Positions 7,218 to 16,966 are shown, counted from the stretch's first letter. The stretch: 64,000 bases of DNA from an uncultured Sphingomonadaceae bacterium (GCA_947488845.1 CANLBM010000009.1:1-64000), one strand, 5' to 3'. Notes: generated by a model from the sequence alone, not told the origin. Program-made: numbers and translations.

Positions 7218-10200
7218 TTATGGCTTGGCAAGCATCGCTGGAACGGGACTAATCCAGTCTGCCAGATCGGGCTCGTCTCTTACGAAATAGGGCTTGCCCT
7301 TGCTGTTCAGGTAGAAGCGTTGCATCTCGCTGCGGGTGAAAGGCCGGGAGCCCAGCCGCCCGAAGACCGCCATCTGCCCGCCGGTCTCGTCCACCGCTCG
7401 ATCGCGATCCAATCCCTTGGACAAGGCCAGTGCCGGTTTCGGAGTACGTGCGAAGGCGATCAGTTCCGGCTTCGGCGCGGGAGAGAAGCCATAGAAGTTT
7501 TTCTGGCTATCCGGCGTGGTCAACTGGACTACCTTCAGTCCGTTGCGACCGTCGGCGACATAGGCAAACAGAGTGGCATTGGTCGATCCGACTATCACAT
7601 CCTCCGCGTCGTTCATCGTGCCGCCGAACGTCTCTTTCATGTAGATCACGGGCGATTCCGGCCGAGTGATATTGGCGATTACCAGGCCTTCATCCTTGGC
7701 AGCAATATAGGCATAGGTTCGCGCTAGATAGAGGCGTTGGGCGTTGCGCAAAGGGATCGTTCCTGAAGGCACTGCCACCGGCTTTTCCATGTCGGTGACG
7801 TTGAACAATTTCACGCCCTCGGCATCGGTCACCCAGAGGTAGCGGAACTGCAAGGCCGATGCCCGTGCATCGGTCAAGGGCAAGGTAATGACGTGGCGCG
7901 GTTGCAGCGGCTTGTCCAGATCGATCAGGGTCAATCCTGCCGCAGTGGTGATATAGGCATAATGACCGGCCAGGGTGATATGCTGCGCTCCGTCAAGCAC
8001 TCCGCCTTCGTTCCACGTCAGGCTGCGTTTGAAGAAATTGTTGCGGAATTCTCCATCGGCCAATGTGTTGACGTCGACGAGGATCAGGCCTTCTTCGCTA
8101 TCTGTGATCACCGCATAATTGTAGATCGGATGAAAGGCCTGCTCCTCGTTGATCTCACGCAATTCCTTGGTGTTGCGCAGTGGAGCAATTGGCTGGTTGG
8201 TGGCGAGCGCCATGCATGTGGCGTTCTTGGTGTCGACATGCGTATCATGACCAAGCGAGGAGAAGGGGGCCTTGACGATCCGTTCCGAGAAACCCTTGTT
8301 GCCGATCGAGGCTACGTCATAGGCGCGGAACCCGCCTTTGCCTTCTGCCACCAACATATATTCGCCGCGCAGTTGCAGGCAGCGGACGGCATCGCCGGTT
8401 CCCTGAACCACATTCTTGAATTCTTCGAGCGCCTTGGTTTCGCCGGACAGGTCCTCGTCGAGCCGCTCCCCGCGGACCCAGTCGATCAGCTCGCGATCAT
8501 TGTCTTCGACATGCATCCGCCAATAATCGGGATAGGCGTATTTTTGTAGATAGGAGCCAATCACCGCCTGTGGTTCATCCCATTCCGTCACCCGGACCGC
8601 TTCAAAGCCTTTTTCGAGGCCGACCCATGCGTGGAGGCCGATGAAGTTGACGAAGTTGGTGCCCTGCAGCAATGTTTGCGCCATGATCGCGTTGTTGTCA
8701 TTGGCTTCGCTGACGTGACAATCCGAGCATTGTTTGGTCTCGGTCTTGCGCACGGTGTGCGGGAAATGCGGTGCAAAAGCTTGCGACGAGAAACCGATAC
8801 CGGAAATTGGTGGCTGCTGGACGTAGATGCGTTCGCGGTTGATGTTGGTCGAGGACAGGATCAGAGCCGAGGTTGACCGGACCGGAGCAATGACATTGCC
8901 TTTGGTTGTCTGGTGACGGCCCAGCTGGAACATCTGGTCGCGGGCCACTTGTGGGTTGTAGGTTGCGTAGTTTCGCGTCGTGCCGCCTTCATATTTGTGA
9001 TTGTCGGCCTGCCAGTTGGCTTCGATCGGCAAGTGGCATCCACCGCAGCTCGTGGTCCAGCTGAGGTGGCAGGTGAAGCAGACCATATTCTCGTCTTTAT
9101 GTGCCCGATCGTCTTTTGCAACGCCGCTTCCGAAGGCAAATTTGCCCGTTTCCGCTCCGCTTTTGGACATAAGTTTCGCACGCGCCGCCTTGACGTTGAA
9201 ATCGGGATGGGAGCGGTCGACGCTGTCCTTGACCAGACTGACCCGCCAGCTGAGTTCCGGGTCGACGATCGAACGCTGGACCAGCACGCGCTTGCCATTG
9301 GGATCCTCGAACCATTCGAAGCGGCGCTCGCCATTGGCGTTGCGCAGCAGGCCGAGATTCTTGCCTTTTGGTCGCGCCGCGAGATTGCTGGTCATCAGAT
9401 TGGGATAAGCGTCGGCGGTGCCGTGGCAGTCCTTGCAGCTGATCTCGACCGCATTGGCAACTTCGCCGTAGATCAACCCGTTGCCGTGACTGTCCTGCGA
9501 GAAATGACAATCGGCGCATTGCATGCCGACCTCGGCATGGATGCTCATCATGTGAACAGATTTACCCGGATTCACGCCCGGTTCGACAAATTTTCCTTCA
9601 CCGTCCTTGCGGAATTTTTCCGGATCGTCATTGGCGACGATATTCTCGGTATCGGTGCTGTAGCTGGCCTGATTGCCCTCGGCGTCGAGCAGATTGCCGT
9701 CGCGGTCGCGTTTCAGAACGGCGCGGAAATTCCAGCCATGGCCGTGATAGTCGGCAAATTGCGTATCCTTGGCGTCGGCGTTGACGTCGTAGACATTGCG
9801 CAGGAAGTCGATGTCGGCCCACAGACCCTTGGGCGCTGCGCCTTCCGGATTGCGGTCGAGAACCTTGCGGACTTCTTCGGCATCAGGATATTTCTGCTGC
9901 TTGTATTTCTTCTGATATTCCTCGTCGCTCATGCCTTCCGGCTTTGGTGTCTTGTTGTCCGGACCCGGCCACATATAGGGCGCGTCGGATTCATAGTCCC
10001 ACATTGTGTAGCCGAGATAGCTGTTCAGGAAGATATTTGGCTGGTGCATGTGGCAGTTCATGCATTGCGCGGTCGGGATGGCGCGAGTGAAGGCATGTTG
10101 TATCGGATGCCCTTTTTCGCGTTTGGCAGGATCGGTATCAACGGCGTGATCATCGCCGTGGCCCGTGTCACCGCCGTGGCCGTCCTTTGCACCGTGGGAC

Positions 10201-11381
10201 GCATCATAGCTGCCGAAGCTGCCAAAGCGATGTTCGCCGTCTTTCAGATTGCGGATCGTCGGGTCAACCGTCTGGGTCTGTCCGTCCCGGCCATATTTGG
10301 CCCAGATCGAGCTGTGCCGCGGCTCGCGGTCATTGGCATAGACGACGTGACAGCCAGCACAGCCAGACTGGCGATAGTCGCCCGGCTGGTCATTGGTGCC
10401 CATGAACCACATGAACGGATCGTTGAGCCGGGTCTTGTGGATATTGAGAACCGGGATGGCGACGCGCAGGCCGGTGCCGGGGCCGCGGTTGGATTGCTTG
10501 AGGTCAGGCCTTCCGGGCTCTTCCAGCCGCTGGATGATGCCGCCGATATTGGGTAGTCCGATCTCCGGGAACTGGGTGTTTATGTTGCGTCCACCGCGCT
10601 CGAACACCCGGAAGATGTCGCCTGGCGGGACGGTGTGCCAGGTTGGCAGCGGGTAGAGGATCGGCAGCGCGCCGCGTTTCTTTTCTGCCTCGGTCACGGT
10701 GCCGTGCGGATTACCGGGTGACTTGATCGTCGCCGGCTCGCCCTTGCGGGTATATGCCTCGCCGAATATATAATTTTTGAACGGCACGATGCCGTTATTA
10801 TAGGCGGCTCCGCCCCATAGCATCGCGCCGGTTGCCATCAGCGACCGTTCCGAAGCCTCGATGATTTCCATATGGCAGGCGCCGCAGGATTCGCGCGCAA
10901 CGCGATAATCCGACGGATTGACGAAACGCACGAATTCGGGCGATTCCTTGTTGAGCAGGCCATAGCTGCGCTTGGGATTGGCGGAAGAGGGCCAGTGCCA
11001 GCTTTCCGGATATTTCGGCAGGACATGCGCCTTGGTTAGCGCATCCATATAGGCGAGGCTGTTCTTGCCCCATTTGTTGTCGCCCATGACCGAGGCATCG
11101 CCGCCGTGGCAGTCGACACAGCCGAGTACCACAGCAGGGGTCTCGTGCATGGTCTTCTGGTCGCTATCGGTGTGACAGCTCTGGCAGCCATTGCTCTTGG
11201 CCTGCGCCTCGTCCCAGGTCTGGTTCTGCGGGGCCGGGGGCGTGAAGCTGTAGTCGACCTTTTGCGGCTTTTCCTTGCCTGCAGCGAGCAGCAGCGAGGC
11301 AGGGGTGACGGTCAGCGCAAACGCGCCCAGCCCCGCGAGGATCAATTTGCTATTGCCGGGCAGGAGGTTTCGCCAGCGCAT
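7218..11381 (-). CDS. Decaheme c-type cytochrome with C-terminal LVIVD-like beta-propeller
   Basis: Exported electron-transfer protein of 1387 residues. A signal peptide (about residues 10-34) is followed by ten CXXCH haem sites: near residues 66, 88, 166, 341, 440, 622, 649, 768, 779 and 885. A His/Asp/Gly-rich loop (about 396-412, GHGGDTGHGDDH) may bind metal. From about residue 1000 to 1330 haem motifs stop and LVIVD-like propeller blades begin (YAYITTAAGLTLIDLDKP, YLWVTDAEGVKLFNV, YAYIAAKDEGLVIANITRP). Such fusion of a haem wire to a propeller is unusual. It is the last gene of a four-gene operon; its ATG overlaps the stop of the barrel gene (TGATG), so translation is coupled. Periplasmic or cell-surface location is inferred; the substrate is unknown. 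Confidence 0.92.
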   Translation of the reverse strand: MRWRNLLPGNSKLILAGLGAFALTVTPASLLLAAGKEKPQKVDYSFTPPAPQNQTWDEAQAKSNGCQSCHTDSDQKTMHETPAVVLGCVDCHGGDASVMGDNKWGKNSLAYMDALTKAHVLPKYPESWHWPSSANPKRSYGLLNKESPEFVRFVNPSDYRVARESCGACHMEIIEASERSLMATGAMLWGGAAYNNGIVPFKNYIFGEAYTRKGEPATIKSPGNPHGTVTEAEKKRGALPILYPLPTWHTVPPGDIFRVFERGGRNINTQFPEIGLPNIGGIIQRLEEPGRPDLKQSNRGPGTGLRVAIPVLNIHKTRLNDPFMWFMGTNDQPGDYRQSGCAGCHVVYANDREPRHSSIWAKYGRDGQTQTVDPTIRNLKDGEHRFGSFGSYDASHGAKDGHGGDTGHGDDHAVDTDPAKREKGHPIQHAFTRAIPTAQCMNCHMHQPNIFLNSYLGYTMWDYESDAPYMWPGPDNKTPKPEGMSDEEYQKKYKQQKYPDAEEVRKVLDRNPEGAAPKGLWADIDFLRNVYDVNADAKDTQFADYHGHGWNFRAVLKRDRDGNLLDAEGNQASYSTDTENIVANDDPEKFRKDGEGKFVEPGVNPGKSVHMMSIHAEVGMQCADCHFSQDSHGNGLIYGEVANAVEISCKDCHGTADAYPNLMTSNLAARPKGKNLGLLRNANGERRFEWFEDPNGKRVLVQRSIVDPELSWRVSLVKDSVDRSHPDFNVKAARAKLMSKSGAETGKFAFGSGVAKDDRAHKDENMVCFTCHLSWTTSCGGCHLPIEANWQADNHKYEGGTTRNYATYNPQVARDQMFQLGRHQTTKGNVIAPVRSTSALILSSTNINRERIYVQQPPISGIGFSSQAFAPHFPHTVRKTETKQCSDCHVSEANDNNAIMAQTLLQGTNFVNFIGLHAWVGLEKGFEAVRVTEWDEPQAVIGSYLQKYAYPDYWRMHVEDNDRELIDWVRGERLDEDLSGETKALEEFKNVVQGTGDAVRCLQLRGEYMLVAEGKGGFRAYDVASIGNKGFSERIVKAPFSSLGHDTHVDTKNATCMALATNQPIAPLRNTKELREINEEQAFHPIYNYAVITDSEEGLILVDVNTLADGEFRNNFFKRSLTWNEGGVLDGAQHITLAGHYAYITTAAGLTLIDLDKPLQPRHVITLPLTDARASALQFRYLWVTDAEGVKLFNVTDMEKPVAVPSGTIPLRNAQRLYLARTYAYIAAKDEGLVIANITRPESPVIYMKETFGGTMNDAEDVIVGSTNATLFAYVADGRNGLKVVQLTTPDSQKNFYGFSPAPKPELIAFARTPKPALALSKGLDRDRAVDETGGQMAVFGRLGSRPFTRSEMQRFYLNSKGKPYFVRDEPDLADWISPVPAMLAKP

Positions 11382-13486
11382 CAGAAGGCCAGTATCGCGT
11401 TGAGCAGAATGGAATAATGGAAGTCGCGTTTATCGGTCTGGTCGAACAAATCCTTGAATCCTTTTCCGGGTATCAAAGCAGCGCCCGAGAGGCGGAATAC
11501 CATATTCTGCGTGGCTTTCGGACGGTAAATGGCGGCTAGTGACAGGTCCCATCCAATGTCTCTGGGAATCGAGCCCTCGACGCGCAGCGCCTCGAGGTTT
11601 TCAGTCTTGTGGAACCAGAGATGGTTGGCATTGCCGGACAGCCGGAAATCGGGCGTCAGGTCAGCGTCGACGCCGACGCCGGCCAATATCGTGCCGGGAT
11701 TGTTGAAATTGCTCTGGCCCTGTTCCTTGGAGGAACGAAGCGAGTTGAGGATGCCGTTGCGCCCGTTGATCGAGATCACCCTGCCACCGCCGGCGAAGGG
11801 GATGGTCTGGCGGATCCAGTAGCTGGTGTCGGCCCCGGCAAAAATCGGGTTTTCAAATATCGCGTCAAAGCCAGCTTCGGTATTGTTGTAAGGATTGCCG
11901 TCTCCGCTGGCGAACAGGCCGGAGGCGCGGAAGCGCAGGAAGTCGACGTCATAGCTGGCTTCCAGCGCCCCGAAATAGGCCGCGATATTGGCCGGCTCGC
12001 TGGTGAAGAAGCTGTTCCGGTCCTCGCCAAAGGCGCCGTAAACCTGACCTGTCAGATTGATCCGTCCGATCCGTCCGTCAAAGGCATAGCCCGGATAGAC
12101 GACATCATAGGCCCGGCCCCTGAGGTCGCCGAGCAGGGCGGGGCGGACCGGAAAACCGTTGTCGTCAATCTCGACGTCGGACTTCTCGCGGTTCATATTG
12201 TAGGTCAGGCTGAACTGGCTGGTCAGGCCGACAAAGGGCAGATCCTGCCGGTAGAGATTGGCGAAGAAAATATAGCTTTCGCGCGGGGTCTGGGTGATGT
12301 CGTTGAGACCGGAATTGGTGTCCTTCTCCAGCTGGACAAAGGCCCCCAGATTATACTGGATCCGGTTGTTGTCGCGGGTCCCGAACAGGCGGAAACCGAG
12401 CTGGTTGTCCTGGAACAGAAAGCCGCGGAAATCCGCCTGCATCGGCTGGATGCCGATGCGGAAACTGTCGAAGTCATAGCGGGCCGACGTGTTGCGGATA
12501 TGATAGTCGAAAAACGCCTCCTGCACGCCGACAAACCAGTCGGTGCGGTGCGACGATTTGGATGGTTCGACAAACAGGACACGGCGTTCCGGGACATTCA
12601 CATGATTGACCTGGGTCGCCAGTGTCAGGCGATATTCGACGTCGGGCGGCTTGTAGGCGGTAGAGCCCTTGATCAGGGCAAAGCCGGTGATGAAGGTCTG
12701 GGCATAGACTTCCGAGCCGGAGCGGCCGAAGACGTCGATGCTGTTCGGACGCTCGGTGGTCTGGACGCCGACGGGGATCGGAAAGCTGCGCGGTTCGACG
12801 ACCGTGTCCGAAATCAGATTGGCGACGAAGAACCAGTCGTCGCCCTTGAGAAAGCCCGGTTTCTTGTCGGCCGGGATCGGCTTGTCGCCTTTCAGAACAT
12901 TCTGGGCGTAGGGATTGAGTGTGCTGTGGCAGTTGTTCCGCAGCGCTCCGAACAATGTGTAAATCGCTTCGTCGCCGCCTTTGGCGGGGCAGAGGCTTTG
13001 CATGATCCGCCAGCGGTCGGGGACCGGAAATTCGTCGGTCGGAAAGGCTTCCGGTGGCGGGGCGTTGACCGCGCCGGGGTTGTTCTGGGTCACCCGTTCC
13101 GGCAGCTCTTTCTGGACGCCAGGGCGGCGGCGGCCATCGATCAGGGCGTCGTCGGCCGCCAGACCATCAAAGTCCATTTCCAGTTGATCGGGGGTTTCGG
13201 ATTGGTCCAAATTGGAAGATTTGGAAGCATCTTTCAGGGCAGGTTGGTCGCCGCTATCTTGCTCGTCCTTTTCCGTCTCTTCTTCGTCCGGATCCGGTCC
13301 GCCCATGCCCGTTTGTTGACCAAAATCGGCATTTTCTTCCCTTATCCAGGCAAATCTTTCCCCGGCCAGCAACGCCGTCAACGACGCTTCCATATCCTCG
13401 ACCGAGGCGCGCTGGGTCTCCATCTGCTCGGCCTGACCCGACATCACCGCCAGTATCGGCACAAAGGAGGCTGAGAGTCCTGCCAT
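11381..13486 (-). CDS. Large outer-membrane beta-barrel protein of the multiheme operon
   Basis: Predicted outer-membrane protein of 701 residues. A short hydrophobic leader (residues 2-18, AGLSASFVPILAVMSGQA) is followed by a Gln/Glu-rich coil, an acidic linker (about 65-90, PDPDEEETEKDEQDSG) and, from about residue 160, alternating amphipathic strands rich in aromatic residues (YDFDSFRIGIQPMQADFRGF, IQYNLGAFVQLEKD, FFANLYRQDLPFVGL). The chain ends in Phe (LLNAILAF), the typical BAM recognition end. It has no haem motif and no TonB plug. Size and neighbours recall MtrB/PioB-type porins that sheath a multiheme cytochrome, but I see no MtrB signature (no N-terminal CXXC), so this is inference. 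Gap to the lipoprotein gene upstream is five bases. Confidence 0.78.
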   Translation of the reverse strand: MAGLSASFVPILAVMSGQAEQMETQRASVEDMEASLTALLAGERFAWIREENADFGQQTGMGGPDPDEEETEKDEQDSGDQPALKDASKSSNLDQSETPDQLEMDFDGLAADDALIDGRRRPGVQKELPERVTQNNPGAVNAPPPEAFPTDEFPVPDRWRIMQSLCPAKGGDEAIYTLFGALRNNCHSTLNPYAQNVLKGDKPIPADKKPGFLKGDDWFFVANLISDTVVEPRSFPIPVGVQTTERPNSIDVFGRSGSEVYAQTFITGFALIKGSTAYKPPDVEYRLTLATQVNHVNVPERRVLFVEPSKSSHRTDWFVGVQEAFFDYHIRNTSARYDFDSFRIGIQPMQADFRGFLFQDNQLGFRLFGTRDNNRIQYNLGAFVQLEKDTNSGLNDITQTPRESYIFFANLYRQDLPFVGLTSQFSLTYNMNREKSDVEIDDNGFPVRPALLGDLRGRAYDVVYPGYAFDGRIGRINLTGQVYGAFGEDRNSFFTSEPANIAAYFGALEASYDVDFLRFRASGLFASGDGNPYNNTEAGFDAIFENPIFAGADTSYWIRQTIPFAGGGRVISINGRNGILNSLRSSKEQGQSNFNNPGTILAGVGVDADLTPDFRLSGNANHLWFHKTENLEALRVEGSIPRDIGWDLSLAAIYRPKATQNMVFRLSGAALIPGKGFKDLFDQTDKRDFHYSILLNAILAF

Positions 13487-13491
13487 CCGCC

Positions 13492-15486
13492 CTACAGCCC
13501 CTCGCAGACATTTTGTGCGTTGGTATCGAGGAACGGCGCGAAGGGACAGTTCACATAGCGCAGCCGGACATTGGCGTTGCCCAAATCTACGACGACATTA
13601 TCGGCGCGGATCGCCTTTGGCGCGTTGCCAATGCTGCCGATGCGCTGGCCGGCGTTATGCAACCCGAGAAAGCTGATCATATCGTCCTGATCGATACCGT
13701 CGCCCGATACGCCGAGTCCGCCGATCAATTGATTGCCGCGATAGATCGGCACGCTACCGGGGAAAATCTGTATGCCGTTTTCGAGCCGGTTTTGTCCCGC
13801 CACCGCATCCGGTGTATTGGTGCAGCGCATGGGCGTATCGGTAACAGAGGCTCCGGTAACAAAAGCGAGATGCTGCCCGAGATTGGGGAAGATCAACGCC
13901 GCCTGCAGCCCGGTCGCGAAGGGGTTGAAATCTTCAATCGGGCGCGAGAGAGGTCCGTTGGGCCGTCCCAGTTCGCCGTCGGGAAAATATGGACGGGACA
14001 AATTACCGCCGGATCGATCGGCGAAAGCAACCGTACCGGTGAGGGCATTGGGATCGTTCAAAAAGCTCCTGACCCGTCCAACAAAGGCGGCAACATCGCC
14101 ATCAGGGTTGCCGAGCAGGTCCGATGCTGCAGTGCTGTTGGAAAAGAAGGAGGCTGTCCGTGCTTTCTGCAGGGAAACATCCGTCCCGAAAATCGGTGCA
14201 TCGGGCGAACGGACAATGCCCAGTATCTCGCCGTGGGTATCGACGACGGAAATTGACACCTGAGCGCGGCTGTCGAGTGGTTGCCGGATCTGCGCCCGCG
14301 CGCGCGACATGACGATAAAGGCCTCTTCCAGAATCGCCCGAGTTTCGGCGGCTGTCAGCGGGGCATTGACGTCCGCAGCGTCAGTTGCTGCGCGGATGGC
14401 AAAACGATTGGTTCCAGCACCGTCGGTCAACACGAAAGCATCGCGGTTCTTGAATTCGGCTACCGTCGATGCGCGAATGCCGGAAGCCTCGGTGCCATAG
14501 GCCGTCCCAGCGATGATGATATTGGAGGCATATCCGGTAACGGCGATCAAATTGCCCGCAGTGCCGTTAATGGCAGCAAAATTATTTTGCAGAGGCGAGA
14601 GATCGCTGACCACCATATCGCTGAACCGTAATGATGTGCCATCAACCGAAATCCGGTTGGCGGTAATTGCGGCGGGTGGAGCAAAGCCCTGAATACCTGC
14701 CAGAGCGATCGCTTCCTCGTCATCGTCATCGATATCGAGAATGTTGGAATCGAAACCATAGTCGCCATCACCCATCACGCCGATGGCCCCGACAACCACA
14801 CCATTCTTGTAGAGCGGTAATCCTCCCGGATCGGCAGACAGGCCCAGCGGAGAACGTTTCGGTCCGATCAGCGCTGCGCTTCCGATGTTGCCAAATCTCT
14901 GGTTGAAATCGGAACAAGGCAACTGGCTGAATTGCACGCCGAACAGCGGGCCACTTTCCAGGCCCACCGTGGTCGGAGCAGGCGGGAAATGTTCCTGAAC
15001 GATCTGACTGGCAGTACGGCTGGAAAAGGCATTGCCCGCACTCGACAGATAGGCGCCGGTCACGGCTTTTGCGATAGCGCCTGCTGCGGCCGGCACTTCG
15101 ACGCCCTGAACATCGACCAGGGGATTGTTGATGGCGCCCAATGCGGTGCGCGCGCTGGTGGTAGCAGTCGGCCTTGCGCCATTCATTTGAAACACCGCCA
15201 GTACATTGCCGACCCTGTCCGTTACCGCGATGACCGAAGGAAGATTGCGGGCCTGAGCTTCGCCGACGGCCTGCGCGATAATGGTCTGCACATCGGTCAC
15301 GCTAAGCGCTTCTTGCGCCGGCGGCGTAAAGGCGCCGCCATTGCCGTCAATCGGTGTCGGCGTAGGCGTCGGAGCCGGGGACGGCGAAGGAGTGCCGCCG
15401 AAATCATTGCTGTCGCCACCGCCGCCACAGGAGGCCAGCACCAGCGCCACGGCAGAGATTGCGGAGGTCAAATAAGGTTTGCGCAT
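13492..15486 (-). CDS. Lipoprotein with two GlcG/HbpS (DUF336) domains
   Basis: Lipoprotein of 664 residues. The lipobox LASC (Cys about residue 20) follows a basic, hydrophobic start, then a Gly run and a Pro/Thr linker (SPAPTPTPTP). Two GlcG/HbpS-like domains follow: one from about residue 60 (SVTDVQTIIAQAVGEAQARN, IAVTDRVGNVLAVFQMNGA) and one from about 375 (LTAAETRAILEEAFIVMSRA, ISVVDTHGEILGIVRSPDA). HbpS in Streptomyces binds haem and acts with a sensor kinase; GlcG relatives are otherwise poorly known. Here the domain is doubled and tethered to a membrane beside cytochromes, so a haem-chaperone or redox-sensing role is plausible but unproven. A TTG at 15492 is an alternative start; AAGG precedes the ATG at 15486. 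Confidence 0.82.
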   Translation of the reverse strand: MRKPYLTSAISAVALVLASCGGGGDSNDFGGTPSPSPAPTPTPTPIDGNGGAFTPPAQEALSVTDVQTIIAQAVGEAQARNLPSVIAVTDRVGNVLAVFQMNGARPTATTSARTALGAINNPLVDVQGVEVPAAAGAIAKAVTGAYLSSAGNAFSSRTASQIVQEHFPPAPTTVGLESGPLFGVQFSQLPCSDFNQRFGNIGSAALIGPKRSPLGLSADPGGLPLYKNGVVVGAIGVMGDGDYGFDSNILDIDDDDEEAIALAGIQGFAPPAAITANRISVDGTSLRFSDMVVSDLSPLQNNFAAINGTAGNLIAVTGYASNIIIAGTAYGTEASGIRASTVAEFKNRDAFVLTDGAGTNRFAIRAATDAADVNAPLTAAETRAILEEAFIVMSRARAQIRQPLDSRAQVSISVVDTHGEILGIVRSPDAPIFGTDVSLQKARTASFFSNSTAASDLLGNPDGDVAAFVGRVRSFLNDPNALTGTVAFADRSGGNLSRPYFPDGELGRPNGPLSRPIEDFNPFATGLQAALIFPNLGQHLAFVTGASVTDTPMRCTNTPDAVAGQNRLENGIQIFPGSVPIYRGNQLIGGLGVSGDGIDQDDMISFLGLHNAGQRIGSIGNAPKAIRADNVVVDLGNANVRLRYVNCPFAPFLDTNAQNVCEGL

Positions 15487-15497
15487 TATCAAGGCCC

Positions 15498-16904
15498 TTA
15501 TCTGAGTGACCGGATCGTGCGCACGGCGCTGCCGAGTGCCCGCCGATATTTCAGCGGTTCATAATCATTGGGTTCGGCGACAGCAGCATAAGCGACATTG
15601 ATCTGTCCGCGCAGGCTGGATGCGGCAGATTCGCTGACCTGGCCACTGTTGACCAGTCCGTTGAGCAGAGTGTCAACGGCCATGACCGCCTGCACGCTGC
15701 CTTCATAATCCGTGAAGCGTGGCGATATAGCCTGACCGGCAATGGTTTCCATAATCTGGAAGGTCTGGTCCCGGCCAAAGCTGGCGCGGGAGAAACGATC
15801 CGCTAGCTGGGTCGCATATTGCCGCAATCTGGCCGCTTCCTGCACGGCGGGTTCCCGGCCTTGTGCCATCGCCGCATGGAAGGCTTTGGAGCGGCTGTCG
15901 AATTCGGCTGCGATATCTGGCGCCGCTATTTTGATCGCTGCGCTGAGCATGATCATATTCTCGTCATTATAAGGCGGCATGCCTTCGGGGATAGGCCGTC
16001 CGGGATTGTCGATTGATGCCGGGCGGGTGGACGCGTCGTCATAGATCCGGCGGTGACAGCTGTGGCAGTCGTAGAAATAGAATTCGGGGAAAATGCCTTC
16101 GGTGCCCAGCGATGGTTTGGTGAAAAGGTTCAGCGAGCGTTCGAGCGCCATCGCCTGACCGACCGCCCAGAACTGGACGTTGTTGGTCCGGCCCTTGCGG
16201 CGGACATAATCGATGTCCTCGTCATGATGTTGTTGCAGGGTGGAAAACAGGTCCATTTCAAAGGAAATGCGCGGATGGCCGGCGGCCATGATCCGGTGAT
16301 CGACAAACTGGCCCTTTTTGGCGCTGCCGAAATGACAGTCGAGGCAGACGCTGGCGCGGGCCTTGGGATTGTCGAGCGGGGTCAGCCCCTGGGCAACATT
16401 GCGGGCGTGGCTGGCGCCGACCGCATAATGGCTCGAAATCCAGCCGGATGATGCACCGTGGCAGGATTCGCAACCGACGCCGTCGTTAAGCTGGAAACGG
16501 GGCCCTTTTCGCGCCGCGTCGGTGGTGTGGCAACCGAGGCATTCGGAGGCGGTGGCCGCATCCTTGAGGCCGAGACGCTTGGCGATCGCGATGCTGCGCG
16601 GTTCGCGGAGGACACGGAAGGCGCGGCTATGCGCTCCGCCGGGTGTCGACTCTTCCTGCCAGCGCATGATTTCGTCCTGCCTGACAATTTTCCCGTCTGC
16701 TTCCTGTCGTCCGTGACAGGTCGTTGCGCCACAGGAAGCCACGCCCAGATAGGTACCGTTGGCGACATCGGTGGCGGCTTCGACCGGCGTGGTGCTGGCC
16801 ATTGTCGAGATGAACAATGCCGTGCCGACGAGTGCCGCACAAAACAGGCTGGCGGCCAGTAACGACCAGCCAGGAATCCAAGATTTTATATTCCCCATTT
16901 GCAT
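15498..16904 (-). CDS. Pentaheme cytochrome c554-like protein
   Basis: Exported cytochrome of 468 residues, first gene of the multiheme operon. A hydrophobic N-terminal segment (about 12-35) acts as signal or membrane anchor. The first haem site is CX4CH (CGATTCH, residues 58-64), followed by a c554-type RWQEE...AHSRAF stretch. Four CXXCH sites follow: CLGCH 122, CESCH 145, CLDCH 187, CHSCH 280. The last 170 residues are helical without haem. Cytochrome c554-type proteins pass electrons in the periplasm; here it would link quinol oxidation or another donor to the barrel and decaheme partner. The start at 16904 has an alternative ATG six bases later; neither has a strong ribosome site. Confidence 0.9.
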   Translation of the reverse strand: MQMGNIKSWIPGWSLLAASLFCAALVGTALFISTMASTTPVEAATDVANGTYLGVASCGATTCHGRQEADGKIVRQDEIMRWQEESTPGGAHSRAFRVLREPRSIAIAKRLGLKDAATASECLGCHTTDAARKGPRFQLNDGVGCESCHGASSGWISSHYAVGASHARNVAQGLTPLDNPKARASVCLDCHFGSAKKGQFVDHRIMAAGHPRISFEMDLFSTLQQHHDEDIDYVRRKGRTNNVQFWAVGQAMALERSLNLFTKPSLGTEGIFPEFYFYDCHSCHRRIYDDASTRPASIDNPGRPIPEGMPPYNDENMIMLSAAIKIAAPDIAAEFDSRSKAFHAAMAQGREPAVQEAARLRQYATQLADRFSRASFGRDQTFQIMETIAGQAISPRFTDYEGSVQAVMAVDTLLNGLVNSGQVSESAASSLRGQINVAYAAVAEPNDYEPLKYRRALGSAVRTIRSLR

Positions 16905-16966
16905 CGTTGCCCATTTCGGTTTTGCAACCGATCCCCTGATCCAGCACGACGCGACCCTTGCCGTTC

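Noticed and set aside
8913..13474. Long plus-strand open frames (547 and 621 codons) opposite the multiheme genes
   Set aside because: They mirror the GC-rich codon pattern of the real minus-strand genes, have no domain and would be antisense to clear CXXCH and barrel sequences.
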